Under the pieces are notes generated by a model. The model ran no database searches. It was given only the letters and a program-made list of their open reading frames with translations, and was not told the DNA's origin. The translations under genes were made by a program, and so were the position numbers. DNA of 64,000 bases. It comes from Carboxylicivirga sp. M1479. GTDB taxonomy: Bacteria > Bacteroidota > Bacteroidia > Bacteroidales > Marinilabiliaceae. The number at the start of each line of letters is the position of its first letter. Within the stretch, counting starts at the first letter, position 1. This document shows, in pieces, positions 16,762-26,700 of this stretch. The DNA lies in NCBI RefSeq assembly GCF_007097485.1, contig NZ_VKDE01000006.1, forward strand, positions 62,001-126,000, written 5' to 3'.

Positions 16762-17193
16762 ATGAAATTCAACAAAATTCTATTTGTAGCCTTTTTATTG
16801 ACCATTAGTGTCAATTGCTTTTCACAAATTTCTGTTACTAGTTATTCAATTTATTCATTAGGAATTAGCACAAGTCAGAATAAGACAATTAGTGGGGAAT
16901 TAAAAACTTTTGCCAACCGAAGCGTAGATGATCTTCTTTTTGAAGTTGACGTATTTTATAACTTTAAACCAAGTGACTTTCACAGGTTTTCGGTAGGTGT
17001 AGGTCTTAATTCTGAATTATTTGCAGGGTCAGACCCTATAAATGCATTTACAATACCTGTCCAATTGGAAATTTATCCGTTACAGGATTTCAAAAGGTTC
17101 TCAGTTTTATTCGAATTGACACCACAATTTATTATTGAAGATGATGTGAACGTGAGAAGTCTTTGGGGGCTTAGGTATACATTTGGCAACTAA
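16762..17193 (+). CDS. Small secreted beta-rich protein, outer-membrane barrel-like (143 aa)
   Basis: This 143-residue protein has a signal peptide ending CFSQ. The mature part alternates hydrophobic and polar residues in strands of about ten residues, and ends ...LWGLRYTFGN with a terminal aromatic-rich strand. That pattern is usual for small outer-membrane barrels of Bacteroidota. It lies 46 bp after the FISUMP lipoprotein gene and may be co-transcribed. Assignment is by pattern only. Confidence 0.6.
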   Translation: MKFNKILFVAFLLTISVNCFSQISVTSYSIYSLGISTSQNKTISGELKTFANRSVDDLLFEVDVFYNFKPSDFHRFSVGVGLNSELFAGSDPINAFTIPVQLEIYPLQDFKRFSVLFELTPQFIIEDDVNVRSLWGLRYTFGN

Positions 17194-17218
17194 AAGAATA
17201 AAGATTCATAATTATTCT

Positions 17219-17313
17219 TCCCCCGCTATCGCGCGAAAAAACGTTCGACGAAGTCAATCCTTTCGCGTGGTAATATTAAAACAAACTACACGAGGAGACA
17301 CGTGCGGCAGCAA
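17219..17313. repeat. REP-like intergenic repeat, copy 1
   Basis: About 95 bp, beginning CCCGCTATCGCGCG, containing GTCAATCCTTTCGCGTGG and ending GTGCGGCAGC. Related copies occur at 17846, 18727, 18956 and 19209. An inverted CACGAG/CTCGTG-type arm is seen in several copies and is degenerate here. Confidence 0.75.
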
Positions 17314-17412
17314 CTGATAGCACATTCCCCAACATATGTGTAAATGATTAATTACTATCTTTAATTAGATATATGAAGTTGAAATTGCAAGAATATAACA
17401 AAACAGAAATAG

Positions 17413-17832
17413 ATGAGTAAAATTAGAATAAAAAGAAATACTGGATGGGTTGGTACATGGAGTGCAATAGAAATTTATATTGACGATAAAAAAGTTGGCG
17501 CAATAAATAACCATGAAACCCAAGATTTTATAGTTAAAGATGGGAAGCAAGAAGTTTATGCAAAAAGTGGTTGGGATTGTAGCCAAAAAGTGAAGCTGAA
17601 TACTAGTGAAAACGAAATAAGAGTTCTGAAGCTGACTCAATTTAAATACCTAGCCTGGGCTTTGCCAATCATTTTCTCCTTAATGTTGTTTTATGGTCTG
17701 GGAAAAGATGCACTGAATTTAAACGGGTATTACTTCTCAATTATAATTTTCACATTGGGTTCTTATCCCTTATTCTACAACATAATCGGAAAGAATAATA
17801 TATTCAGGTTAACTGAAATAGATAAGAAATAA
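17413..17832 (+). CDS. Hypothetical protein with beta-rich N-domain and two membrane segments (139 aa)
   Basis: Residues 1-75 of this 139-residue protein look like a small beta sandwich (IRIKRNTGW...IEIYIDDKKVGAI), reminiscent of PEGA-like decorations. Two hydrophobic segments follow (about 80-97 and 105-125). No signal peptide is seen, so the N-domain is probably cytoplasmic. REP-like repeats flank the gene on both sides. The family is not identified. Confidence 0.55.
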   Translation: MSKIRIKRNTGWVGTWSAIEIYIDDKKVGAINNHETQDFIVKDGKQEVYAKSGWDCSQKVKLNTSENEIRVLKLTQFKYLAWALPIIFSLMLFYGLGKDALNLNGYYFSIIIFTLGSYPLFYNIIGKNNIFRLTEIDKK

Positions 17833-17845
17833 GGTGCTGCAAACC

Positions 17846-17905
17846 ATCAATCCTTTCGCGTGACAATAACAAACCACACAAGGTGACTCGTGCAGCTGCG
17901 AAGGG
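17846..17905. repeat. REP-like intergenic repeat, copy 2 (partial)
   Basis: This partial copy contains CAATCCTTTCGCGTGACAAT and a GTGACTCGTGCAG end, but lacks the CCCGCTATCGCG start. It matches the inner part of the copies at 17219 and 18956. Confidence 0.65.
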
Positions 17906-18017
17906 AAATTTATACACTTCGCTTAGCACGCTTAGTATGAATTATGTACTTTAGAACCATTAATTACGATGATTATAGGAACTACATTCATATATCATTC
18001 CATCAACACCAAAAGCC

Positions 18018-18692
18018 ATGAAACTAGATATCCTCTCACAATTCCTTTTGATAGCTCATCATCCAAGCAAAAAACGTTTTCTTGTTTCGGAACAGCACAT
18101 AAATCACGGCATTATAGGAGCAGCCTTGTTAGAAATGAACCTTGCAGAACAGCTAAAAGTCGAAAATGGTAAACTTCGATACATAAAAGGTGTAAGGTCA
18201 GATAATGCTGTCATTGCCGATATAGCAGGGCTTATTCGTGATTCTAAAAAAAACAGGAAAATAAGATATTGGATCAGCAAACTTAGTCGGAAATCGCACC
18301 ACTATAAATGGGCCATTCTATCCGATTTAGAGAAACGCAAAATCGTACACATTGAACATCATAAATTCCTGGGACTCATTTCCTATAAAAAAAGCTACCT
18401 GATAGAAAGCAATACACGCAACGAATTAATTTATCAGTTGAATAAAAAAGCTTTACACGGGAGAAACCTGGATAATGAAGACCTATTGATGTTAGGCCTG
18501 ATTGAAGCCTGCCAAATGCATCGAGTTATTGCTTCGGACCGACAGGAATTAAAAAAATTAAAGAAAGCCCTTAAGGTGATTATAAAAGACAGCCCGATTG
18601 CTGGTGCCGTGGACACAACCATTAAAGAAGTTCAGGCAGCCCTGTTAGGTGCCATGGTAGCAACTACCGTTATTACAACAGCCTCCAATTAA
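18018..18692 (+). CDS. GPP34-family protein (Golgi phosphoprotein 3-like), 224 aa
   Basis: This 224-residue protein has the features of bacterial GPP34 proteins: LSQFLLIAHHP near the start, GIIGAALLEMNLAEQL, an Arg/Lys-rich middle, and a C-terminal helical region with IEACQMHRVI and a small hydrophobic tail. Eukaryotic GOLPH3 binds phosphatidylinositol 4-phosphate on Golgi membranes. Bacterial members occur mainly in Actinobacteria and Bacteroidota and have no settled role. Membrane association is inferred. The gene is flanked by REP-like repeats. Confidence 0.75.
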   Translation: MKLDILSQFLLIAHHPSKKRFLVSEQHINHGIIGAALLEMNLAEQLKVENGKLRYIKGVRSDNAVIADIAGLIRDSKKNRKIRYWISKLSRKSHHYKWAILSDLEKRKIVHIEHHKFLGLISYKKSYLIESNTRNELIYQLNKKALHGRNLDNEDLLMLGLIEACQMHRVIASDRQELKKLKKALKVIIKDSPIAGAVDTTIKEVQAALLGAMVATTVITTASN

Positions 18693-18726
18693 CAAGTGCT
18701 ACCAATAACATTCAAGGCCAGATGTA

Positions 18727-19453
18727 AAAGCCTCCGCTATCGCGTGATAATATCAAACAAACCACACGAGAGGACTCGTGCGGCAGCGTAGAGGGATTTA
18801 TTATTCAACTAAAGCATTTAACAGCAAGCCGCTCAGCCGTAGGGCATTCATCTTTTGGAGCAGATAAACGCTATTTCTGCACCTATCTGCGTAATCTGCG
18901 GGAAATTTCTCTTTAATTAATTACCTCATCTATACTTACTGTCCTTTTGTATGATCCCCGCTATCGCGTGAAACATCGTTAACGAAGTCAATCCTTTCGC
19001 GTGATAATAACAAACCATACGAGGTGACTCATGCGGCAGCGTAGGAGGAATTTCTTATTCAACAAAAGCATTTAACAGCAAGCCGCTCTAGCCGTGGGGC
19101 ATTCATCTTTTGGAGCAGATAAACGCTATTTCTGCGCCTATCTGCGTAATCTGCGGGAAAGTTCTCTTTAATTAATTACCTCATCTACACTTACTGTCCT
19201 TTTGTATGATCCCCGCTATCGCGTGAAACATCGTTGACGAAGTCAATCCTTTCGCGTGATAATAACAAACCATACGAGGTGACTCATGCGGCAGCGTAGG
19301 AGGAATTTCTTATTCAACAAAAGCATTTAACAGCAAGCCGCTCTAGCCGTGGGCATTCATCTTTTGGAGCAGATAAACGCTATTTCTGCGCCTATCTGCG
19401 TAATCTGCGGGAAATTTCTCTTTAATTAATTACCTCATCTATACTTACTGTCC
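18727..19453. repeat. ~254-bp tandem duplication, three copies, the last running into the 3' end of the transglutaminase-like gene
   Basis: Anchor CTTTAATTAATTACC occurs at 18911, 19166 and 19420, giving periods of 255 and 254 bp. Each unit contains a REP-like block (starting CCCGCTATCGCG or a variant), an AAGCATTTAACAGCAAGCCG block, GGAGCAGATAAACGC and CTGCGTAATCTGCGGGAAA. Each then carries a copy of the last ~11 codons plus stop of the neighbouring gene. Copies 2 and 3 are nearly identical; copy 1 is more diverged and its REP block is shorter. Confidence 0.9.
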
Positions 19454-22076
19454 GTTGCGTATGGTCACTGTCGTAATCAAAAACCATATTGCCATTGGGG
19501 TACATGGTAATGGAGTTTAAAGGATACCACACAATGGCTTTTCCCACCTCAACACCATTCAGGCATTTCAGCTCATAAGTACCACTGGTAGGCTTGCTTA
19601 TTTGCAGGTGACTATTGTTTTTAATCTTCATCGAAAACAATAGAACATTGCGTTTCTTATAGGTTTCAATTTTCACCACACCAGCATCGTTAATCACAAA
19701 TTGCATGCTTAATAAACCTCGGTATACATCTGCATTGTTTTTGTAAAAATCAGGGTTATTCTTATTCATTAAGTTACGAACGGTAATACCTGATATGTGT
19801 CCGCCATTTTGCGACAAGAGCTGTAGTGTGGAGAACAAAGCGACCATGTGTCGATTGACAGATTGTTGCTCTAATTTCTTCATATACGACTCAATCTGAT
19901 CTTCGGCACTAAAAGAAGCACTCGACATTAAAATAGGTACATCCTTGGTCAAGCCCTCAATCTCTCCTACAACGCCACGCACAACCACTTCATTTTTGGA
20001 ATCAACCGTAATTTTTGGTTCGAAATTCACTTTATCAGTTGGAAAAGATAAGAGGTCTATTTTAGTTCCATCAGATTTGTACTTGCCATAAAACGCCAAC
20101 TTCTTACCCTCGGGTGCTTCAAAAGTGATGTTTTCATTTAAAATAGGCTGTGCCCTATTGGATAAGCCAAGCACCAAATGAGCTGGCTGATCGCTACTAG
20201 CCATTACCCGATTACCAATGTTTACGCGACCAGTATAATTGATTAAAGCATATACATTCCCCTGCTTACCCACGTTAAAAGCCTGGGTGAAAACATTATT
20301 ACTACAGGCCACAGGCATAAACCACTCCAAAGAGCCTCCCTGATCAAAAGTAGCAAACCATAAATCACGACTGCCGCCCACAGCAGCATACTGTTTGCTT
20401 CCTATGGTTATCACATCGGTAAACCACCCGCTTACCACATACTTTCCGTTTTCTGAAACAGTACGATCACCAACAAACAATTGTCCCTCATTACCCTGCT
20501 CCAATGATTGCGCAATCATTTGCCAAATATTATTTAGGCGACTATCATTATTAATCTTAATAGCCAAAGGCGTGTAGCCCTCATAGTCGGGCATTACCGA
20601 TCCAATGGGTGCATTAATATAGGTTGGGTCGGTAATAGTGTAAGGGCGCCCGTCAACCAAAATAGAATAACCTTCAACCTGCTCTGAGAAAGCAACAGCT
20701 GCAGCCATATGACTAAAATAAGTTAAAGCCACGGCATCAACACCCAATAACTCATTTACTAAGCGAGTGAATAGAACGGTGCGATCCTCACAATCAGAGT
20801 AAGGATAGTAGAATAACTCATCGGGGAAAAACATTTTTTCTTTATTGAACTGATCTCTATCCGTTTTATACTCAAAAGAATTATGTAAGTAATCAAGCAA
20901 ATAGCTAACAGCCTGCGTCTCACTTTTCCCTTTCAAACGAGGTTTTAAATACTCATATAAGGTTTCTTTTACCGTTGATGACATGGCAGCATTTAAATAG
21001 ACCGTACTCACTGTTTGAGGATATGAGGCTAAAAATTCCATGACTGTTTTATCCATATTCAGACTTAAAGCCTCTGTTTCGGATGGCAGTGTAGTAGTTC
21101 GTACCACAGCATTCTCTGCCTTATTAAAATTAAGCGCATAGGGCAAATGCAAGTCTACCTTATTGCTGGCTCCACCAAAATCCTGCTTATAAGTCATCAT
21201 GCCATCAATGCCCTTTTTAGCTCCCATCAAGTAAAAGTTACTACCCTCAATGTTGTAATAAGGTAATTCGTAAACCTCTTGCATAAAAGGCACCAATAAA
21301 TAAACTGAACTGGCAGCATAACCAATTTTAACCTGATAACCTGCTTGATTAAGCATGGCCCATTGCCACATAATTCGATTATTCTTATTCTTATACAAGA
21401 GCTTGGCAGAACGATCAACTAACTGATAAATACCCCAATCGTTAAGCTTCTTATCCTCGGCATAAGCTATTAACGATTCAACATAAACCTGGTAATACAC
21501 CGAGGTAAAGTCATCCCAATAATTAGCAAAAGAAGACGACTTAACAGAGTTTAGGCTGAGGTCTTTCATGCGCTGATCAATTTGCAATGTGGCTGTACTA
21601 CCAAAGAAATCAACACTCAATGGCACCGCGTATGATGAAGCGCTTGCTGGCACCTGGTAAATCGGTCGTATGGAATAAGCGGAAGCTTCAGATAAAACCA
21701 CTTCGGGCTGTAATGCTTCGGGTATGGCAACTGGCTCAAGATTATCAACAGGCTTCACCTCTGCTCTAACAGGCTTGTATTCGGGCTGAGCAATTGGCTT
21801 GGGCACTTCAACAGATTTCACTTCAGCCTCAGTTGGCTCCACCTCGGTAAAACCTTTTTTCAGATATTTTTTAAAAGCGGTATTCATTTTCTTTAAACGA
21901 GCATCGTACTCCTCCTGCATCCGCTTCATATTAGCTGCGTACTCCTTATTCATTTTATTGAGTTGTGCAGCATATTTCTCATCCATCTTTTTAAATGGAT
22001 CATCCTGATCAATTTGTCCAAAGGCCACATTTAACGCACTTAACAGCACGAGTGACAACAACACTAGTCGCTTCAT
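19422..22076 (-). CDS. Secreted transglutaminase-like protein with N-terminal coiled coil (884 aa)
   Basis: This 884-residue exported protein has its signal peptide starting at the ATG at 22076 (MKRLVLLSL...FGQ); the longer in-frame start would bury it. Residues ~25-75 form a Lys/Glu/Met-rich coiled coil with a repeated KMN-EYAA pattern. A Pro/Val/Glu-rich linker follows. A transglutaminase/protease-like core carries Cys429 (SDCEDR), His456 (FSHMAA) and Asp483 (TDPTY), a plausible complete triad. The C-terminal ~350 residues are beta-rich. The substrate is unknown. A -33/-7 promoter lies ~45 bp upstream. The last codons are duplicated downstream in the tandem repeat. Confidence 0.8.
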   Translation of the reverse strand: MKRLVLLSLVLLSALNVAFGQIDQDDPFKKMDEKYAAQLNKMNKEYAANMKRMQEEYDARLKKMNTAFKKYLKKGFTEVEPTEAEVKSVEVPKPIAQPEYKPVRAEVKPVDNLEPVAIPEALQPEVVLSEASAYSIRPIYQVPASASSYAVPLSVDFFGSTATLQIDQRMKDLSLNSVKSSSFANYWDDFTSVYYQVYVESLIAYAEDKKLNDWGIYQLVDRSAKLLYKNKNNRIMWQWAMLNQAGYQVKIGYAASSVYLLVPFMQEVYELPYYNIEGSNFYLMGAKKGIDGMMTYKQDFGGASNKVDLHLPYALNFNKAENAVVRTTTLPSETEALSLNMDKTVMEFLASYPQTVSTVYLNAAMSSTVKETLYEYLKPRLKGKSETQAVSYLLDYLHNSFEYKTDRDQFNKEKMFFPDELFYYPYSDCEDRTVLFTRLVNELLGVDAVALTYFSHMAAAVAFSEQVEGYSILVDGRPYTITDPTYINAPIGSVMPDYEGYTPLAIKINNDSRLNNIWQMIAQSLEQGNEGQLFVGDRTVSENGKYVVSGWFTDVITIGSKQYAAVGGSRDLWFATFDQGGSLEWFMPVACSNNVFTQAFNVGKQGNVYALINYTGRVNIGNRVMASSDQPAHLVLGLSNRAQPILNENITFEAPEGKKLAFYGKYKSDGTKIDLLSFPTDKVNFEPKITVDSKNEVVVRGVVGEIEGLTKDVPILMSSASFSAEDQIESYMKKLEQQSVNRHMVALFSTLQLLSQNGGHISGITVRNLMNKNNPDFYKNNADVYRGLLSMQFVINDAGVVKIETYKKRNVLLFSMKIKNNSHLQISKPTSGTYELKCLNGVEVGKAIVWYPLNSITMYPNGNMVFDYDSDHTQRTVSIDEVIN

Positions 22077-22118
22077 AATTATGTTATTTAGGTTAGTGAC
22101 TACCCTATTTGAGTAACA

Positions 22119-22148
22119 CAAAGGTAGGCTAAACAAAAAGTGTTCCAA
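22119..22148 (-). promoter_or_regulatory. Bacteroidota-type promoter for the transglutaminase-like gene
   Basis: Read on the minus strand, TTGG (22148-22145) and TACCTTTG (22126-22119) match the -33 and -7 elements, with 19 bp between TTG and the -7 box. The -7 box is ~43 bp before the ATG. Confidence 0.55.
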
Positions 22149-22149
22149 T

Positions 22150-22506
22150 AATTTTTTTTGTTTCCCGCTGATTGACCTGATAAATGCGGATTTTTATTCA
22201 CTTGGCTAAGGGCGCACTGATTAAGCAGTTTACCTGCAATACGCATTAACTATTTTATCAAGCACATTTTCAATTCATCAAATTACCATTTTTTCAATTC
22301 TCCAGTTCATCGATTTATCAAACAATTCAACCAAATCTATGTTTCATACGTTTTTTTTCTAGATTCATTCAATCGAACTTGGCACTATAAAATAAAACAC
22401 CAACATTTGCGTCGACTAAAATTCAACAACAGCTTAACTATCAGCTATAGTATTGAATCTTATGTCTTTTATCTTGTATCTATAAAAACAAATTATACCC
22501 ACTGTT
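22150..22506. other. Intergenic stretch, no gene seen
   Basis: This 357-bp AT-rich gap lies between the divergent transglutaminase-like gene and the RND operon. It has no convincing ORF or hairpin. There are loose repeats of CAATTC and TTATCAA around 22255-22335. It must contain the promoter of the efflux operon, but no clear TAnnTTTG box could be placed. Confidence 0.5.
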
Positions 22507-23619
22507 ATGAATAAAAAAGGAGTTTCACTGGCAATTGCGGTTGTTATTGTGATTTTTGCCGTTGTATTTTCCAAAATCATCTCGGCTTCAAAAAATGAAG
22601 CTGCAAAAGAACTTCCTGCTAAAAAAGGTGTTTTGGTTAATGTTATTTACCCTGAGTTAGAAACAATTGAGCACCACTACAAAGGCACGGGCAAACTAAG
22701 AGCCATTGATCGTTTTGAAATATTCTCACAAGTAGACGGTCAGCTATTACCATCGGCCAGAAGCTTTAAAGAGGGTAAGAGTTATAAAAAAGGCGAAGTA
22801 ATGCTTGAAATTGACCAACAGGAATTTTACATGACGCTACTTTCTCAAAAAAGTGACTTCATTACCTTAATCACTTCCATATTACCCGACTTAAAATCTG
22901 ATTACCCCGATTCTTATCCTGTTTGGAGGCAATATGTATCATCCATTGATGTTAATAAGAAGCTACCTGCCATACCTGAAGCTAAGAGCGACCAGGAGAA
23001 ATTCTATTTGTCGGGCAAAGGAATTTTAAGCAAATACTACTCGGTAAAATCAGGAGAAGAAAAAATAATAAAGTACACCATTCGAGCACCATTCTCGGGT
23101 GTTGTAACCTCTGTAAGCGCCGAAGCTGGAACAGCTGTTCGTCCAGGCTCTGCAATGGGCACCATGATTAGCACTTCGGGCTATGATTTAGAGATTACCA
23201 TTCCAATGGCTAACATGGATCAAATAAAGGTAGGTACGGAGGCAAAGCTGAGCTCTTCTGAAATTAGTGGTTTATGGACTGGAAAAGTAGTGCGCATAAG
23301 TGGAGATATTGATGAGCAATCGCAAAGTGTAAAAGTGTTTATTCGCACTAAAGGGCCTGAACTTAAAGAAGGTATGTATCTAAATGCTGAAATAGTGCAG
23401 CAACCTTTGCAAAATGCCATGCGCATACCGCGTAAAATGATCGACAATAACAATCATCTGTATACCATATCTGACAATGCACTTAAGCTACAACAGGTCC
23501 AGGTAATCACTAAGCAAGGTGACTACGCTATTATCAAAGGCCTTGAAGAGGGAACACCAATTCTTTCCACAGTTATTAAAAGTGCTTATGATGGCATGGC
23601 TGTAAGGGTTAATGAGTAA
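22507..23619 (+). CDS. RND efflux membrane fusion (periplasmic adaptor) protein
   Basis: This 370-residue adaptor is of the HlyD/AcrA type. It has an N-terminal membrane anchor or signal (residues 7-27). A lipoyl half (GTGKLRAIDRFEIFSQVDGQL) follows, then a helical hairpin and the second lipoyl half (IRAPFSGVVTSVSAEAGTAVRPG), and a beta-barrel domain (GTEAKLSSSEISGLWTGKV). It would link the inner-membrane pump encoded next to the TolC-like channel. It is the first gene of a same-strand run ending at 30032. The 109-bp gap before the pump gene leaves room for an internal promoter. Confidence 0.9.
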   Translation: MNKKGVSLAIAVVIVIFAVVFSKIISASKNEAAKELPAKKGVLVNVIYPELETIEHHYKGTGKLRAIDRFEIFSQVDGQLLPSARSFKEGKSYKKGEVMLEIDQQEFYMTLLSQKSDFITLITSILPDLKSDYPDSYPVWRQYVSSIDVNKKLPAIPEAKSDQEKFYLSGKGILSKYYSVKSGEEKIIKYTIRAPFSGVVTSVSAEAGTAVRPGSAMGTMISTSGYDLEITIPMANMDQIKVGTEAKLSSSEISGLWTGKVVRISGDIDEQSQSVKVFIRTKGPELKEGMYLNAEIVQQPLQNAMRIPRKMIDNNNHLYTISDNALKLQQVQVITKQGDYAIIKGLEEGTPILSTVIKSAYDGMAVRVNE

Positions 23620-23728
23620 TAATTATTAATGGTCAATGAATAATTGTTAATTAACTGTTCCCGTTCGGGGTATATCGTTTCGGGTTTCGACCACTGACTA
23701 ATCACTACTGACAAATAAACTATCAAAA

Positions 23729-26700
23729 ATGAAAAACCTCATAGCCTATTTTATGAAATTTCCAGTGGCTGTTAACCTTATATTGGTTATGACGCTTCTG
23801 TTTGGTTTCCTATCCTTAACAGGCATTCAAAAGAACTTCTTTCCCAATACCCCGCAACGTTTTATTTATGTTGACATCGTTTATCCGGGTGCTTCGCCTG
23901 AAGAAGTGGAAGAAGGAGCTATTCTTAAAATAGAAGAAAACGTTAAAGGCCTCGAAGGGATGGAACGCATCACTTCCGTATCGCGCGAAAACTCTGGTAC
24001 TGTAACCATTGAAATGGTAAAAGGCACTGATATGGATGAGGCTTTAATTAAAGTCAAAAACGAAGTAGACCGCATCGCATCATTCCCTATTGCCATCGAA
24101 TCGGTGGTAACCTATAAACATGATGATGTTAATTTCTCCATCAACTTTGTAATTACGCCCAATGAAAACACTAACATATCACTCAAATCACTGAAGGAAA
24201 CTGCTCGCAACATGGAGCACGACCTCTTGCGAAAAGATGGTATATCGAAAGTTAGTATCGGAGGCTATCCCAATGAGGAAATTGCCATATTACTGAAAGA
24301 AGATGCTCTGGAATCCTATAGCATTACCTTTAGTGAAGTAGCTCGTGCTGTTGCCTCTACCAACTTAATAATGACAGGTGGAAGCATTAAAGATGGTGAA
24401 GAAGAATTGTTTATTCGGGTACGAAACCGCGAGTATCAAAGCGAGGGTTTGGAAGACATTGTGATTCGTAATACACCCAACGGGGGAATCATTCGCCTTA
24501 AAGATGTAGCCACCATACAAGACCAATGGGCAGATGCCCCATCGGAGGTACTTTTCAATGGCAAGCAAGGTGTAGTGCTTACTATTCAGAATACTTTCTC
24601 GGAAGATATTATGACTGCCACAGATGCGGTAAAAGAGTACATTGGCGAATTTAACGAGAGTCAGGATCAGCTGACAGCAACAGTCATTCGCGACCAGAGC
24701 GACCTTTTGAATCAACGTATTGAATTGCTTGGTAAAAACGGCATCATCGGTATTGTGCTTGTCCTCTTGTTTTTATCCTTGTTTCTTAATCCGCGTATTG
24801 CTTTTTGGGTGGCATTGGGTATCCCATTTTCCATGTTGGGCATGTTCATCCTAATCCCAGGGACTCCGGTTACCATCAATATGTTATCCTTGTTTGGATT
24901 AATACTCGTACTGGGTATATTGGTAGATGATGCCATAATAGTGGCCGAAAACATTTACCGACATTGGCAGATGGGGAAAAAACCGATTAAAGCAGCCGTT
25001 GACGGTACCTTGGAAGTAACGCCTGCTGTACTGTCTGGTGTACTTACCACCATGATGGCATTCTCGGCTTTTATCTTCCTCGATGGCCGCATGGGCGATA
25101 TGTTTAAAGAAATATCCATTGTGGTTATTGCCATTTTGTTCGTCTCACTTATTGAGGGACTCATTTTGTTGCCTGCCCACGTAGCTCACTCCAAAGCTCT
25201 TAAACCCGATTACAAAAGTAAATGGGTGCAATACATGGGTTGGGCCGAAAGCGGATTGCTTAAGTTGAGAGACATTACCTATATGCCAATGGTTAAATTG
25301 GCAGTAAAATACAAAACCATCACTTTAGCTGCGTTTATAGCAATGTTTATCATGGCTATTGGTATGGTGCAGGCACGATGGGTTAATGTTACTTTTTTTC
25401 CACAGGTCGATGGCGATCATATATCCATTAGTTTAGCGATGCCTTCAGGTACCGACGAATCGGTCACCCAAAAGGAAATTGACAAAATTACAGAAGCTAT
25501 TTGGGAGGTAAACGAAGAGATGAAGCCGCTACAACCTAATAGTGCCGGCATCGTCAAACAAACATTCCAACAATTTTCCGGCAGTGGCAGTAAGGCCTCT
25601 GTTCAAATAACCTTGTTAGATGGCGAGTTAAGAGCATCAACAACAGATGATGTAACAATACGCATTAGAGAGAAAGTGGGAGACATTGCAGGTGCCGAAG
25701 CCTTGTTATTCGAGGGATTTAATCCCTTTGGTAAAGCATTAGTTATTTCACTGGTGGGTAACGACAATGAAACCTTGAGAAAAGCGAAAGAAGAATTTAA
25801 GCATGCTCTCAACAACATGCCAGAGGTAACTGATGTGTCAGATAACACCCCAATAGGTAATCGTGAGGTTGAGCTCACTTTAAAAGAGAAAGCACATCAC
25901 CTGGGCATCTCACTTCAGGATGTAATTGGACAAGTACGTGAAGCTTTTTGGGGCAATGAGGCTCAACGATTACAACGAGGACAAGACGAAGTGAAAGTAT
26001 GGGTAAAATATAGCGAAGACAACCGTAAATCAATCGGTCAGCTGGAAGATATGAAGATTCGCCTTGGCAACGGAGTGGCCTATCCCCTATCCGAACTGGT
26101 AACCATGAAAACAGTTAATGGTTATTCAAGTATTCAGCACCTCGACTTTGATCGTGAAGTACAAATTGAAGCCAACCAAAGCGACCCAACGGCTTCCTTA
26201 CCCGATATTATCAAGAAAATTGAAAACGAAGTACTAGCACCTATATACGCCAAGTACCCAGGGGTAAAAGCGAACTACGACGGTCAAAAGCGCGAAAGTA
26301 AAAAAGTAGGCGATTCAATGGCCAAGGTAATGCCTATCATTCTTTTACTCATGTTTTGCGTGGTTATCCTTACGCTTCGTTCGGTAACACAATCGATTCT
26401 GGTTTACCTGATGATTCCATTAAGTTTAGTCGGTGTAATATTGGGTCACTGGATTCACGGTATGTCTTTAAGTCTGATGTCGGGAATGGGTGTTATTGCC
26501 TTAATTGGTGTGATGATTAATGATTCCTTGGTACTAATTAATGCTCTCAATATCAATTTAAAAGATGGAATGACATATGAAAAGGCACTTTTAGAAGCGG
26601 CCCTATCGCGTTTCCGCCCCATCATTCTTACAACCTTAACCACTATTGCCGGTATGGCTCCAATGCTGCTCGAAACAAGTATGCAAGCACGCTTTTTAAT

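Noticed and set aside
22255-22335. Apparent short repeats with CAATTC and TTATCAA
   Set aside because: Spacing is irregular and matches are short; consistent with AT-rich composition.
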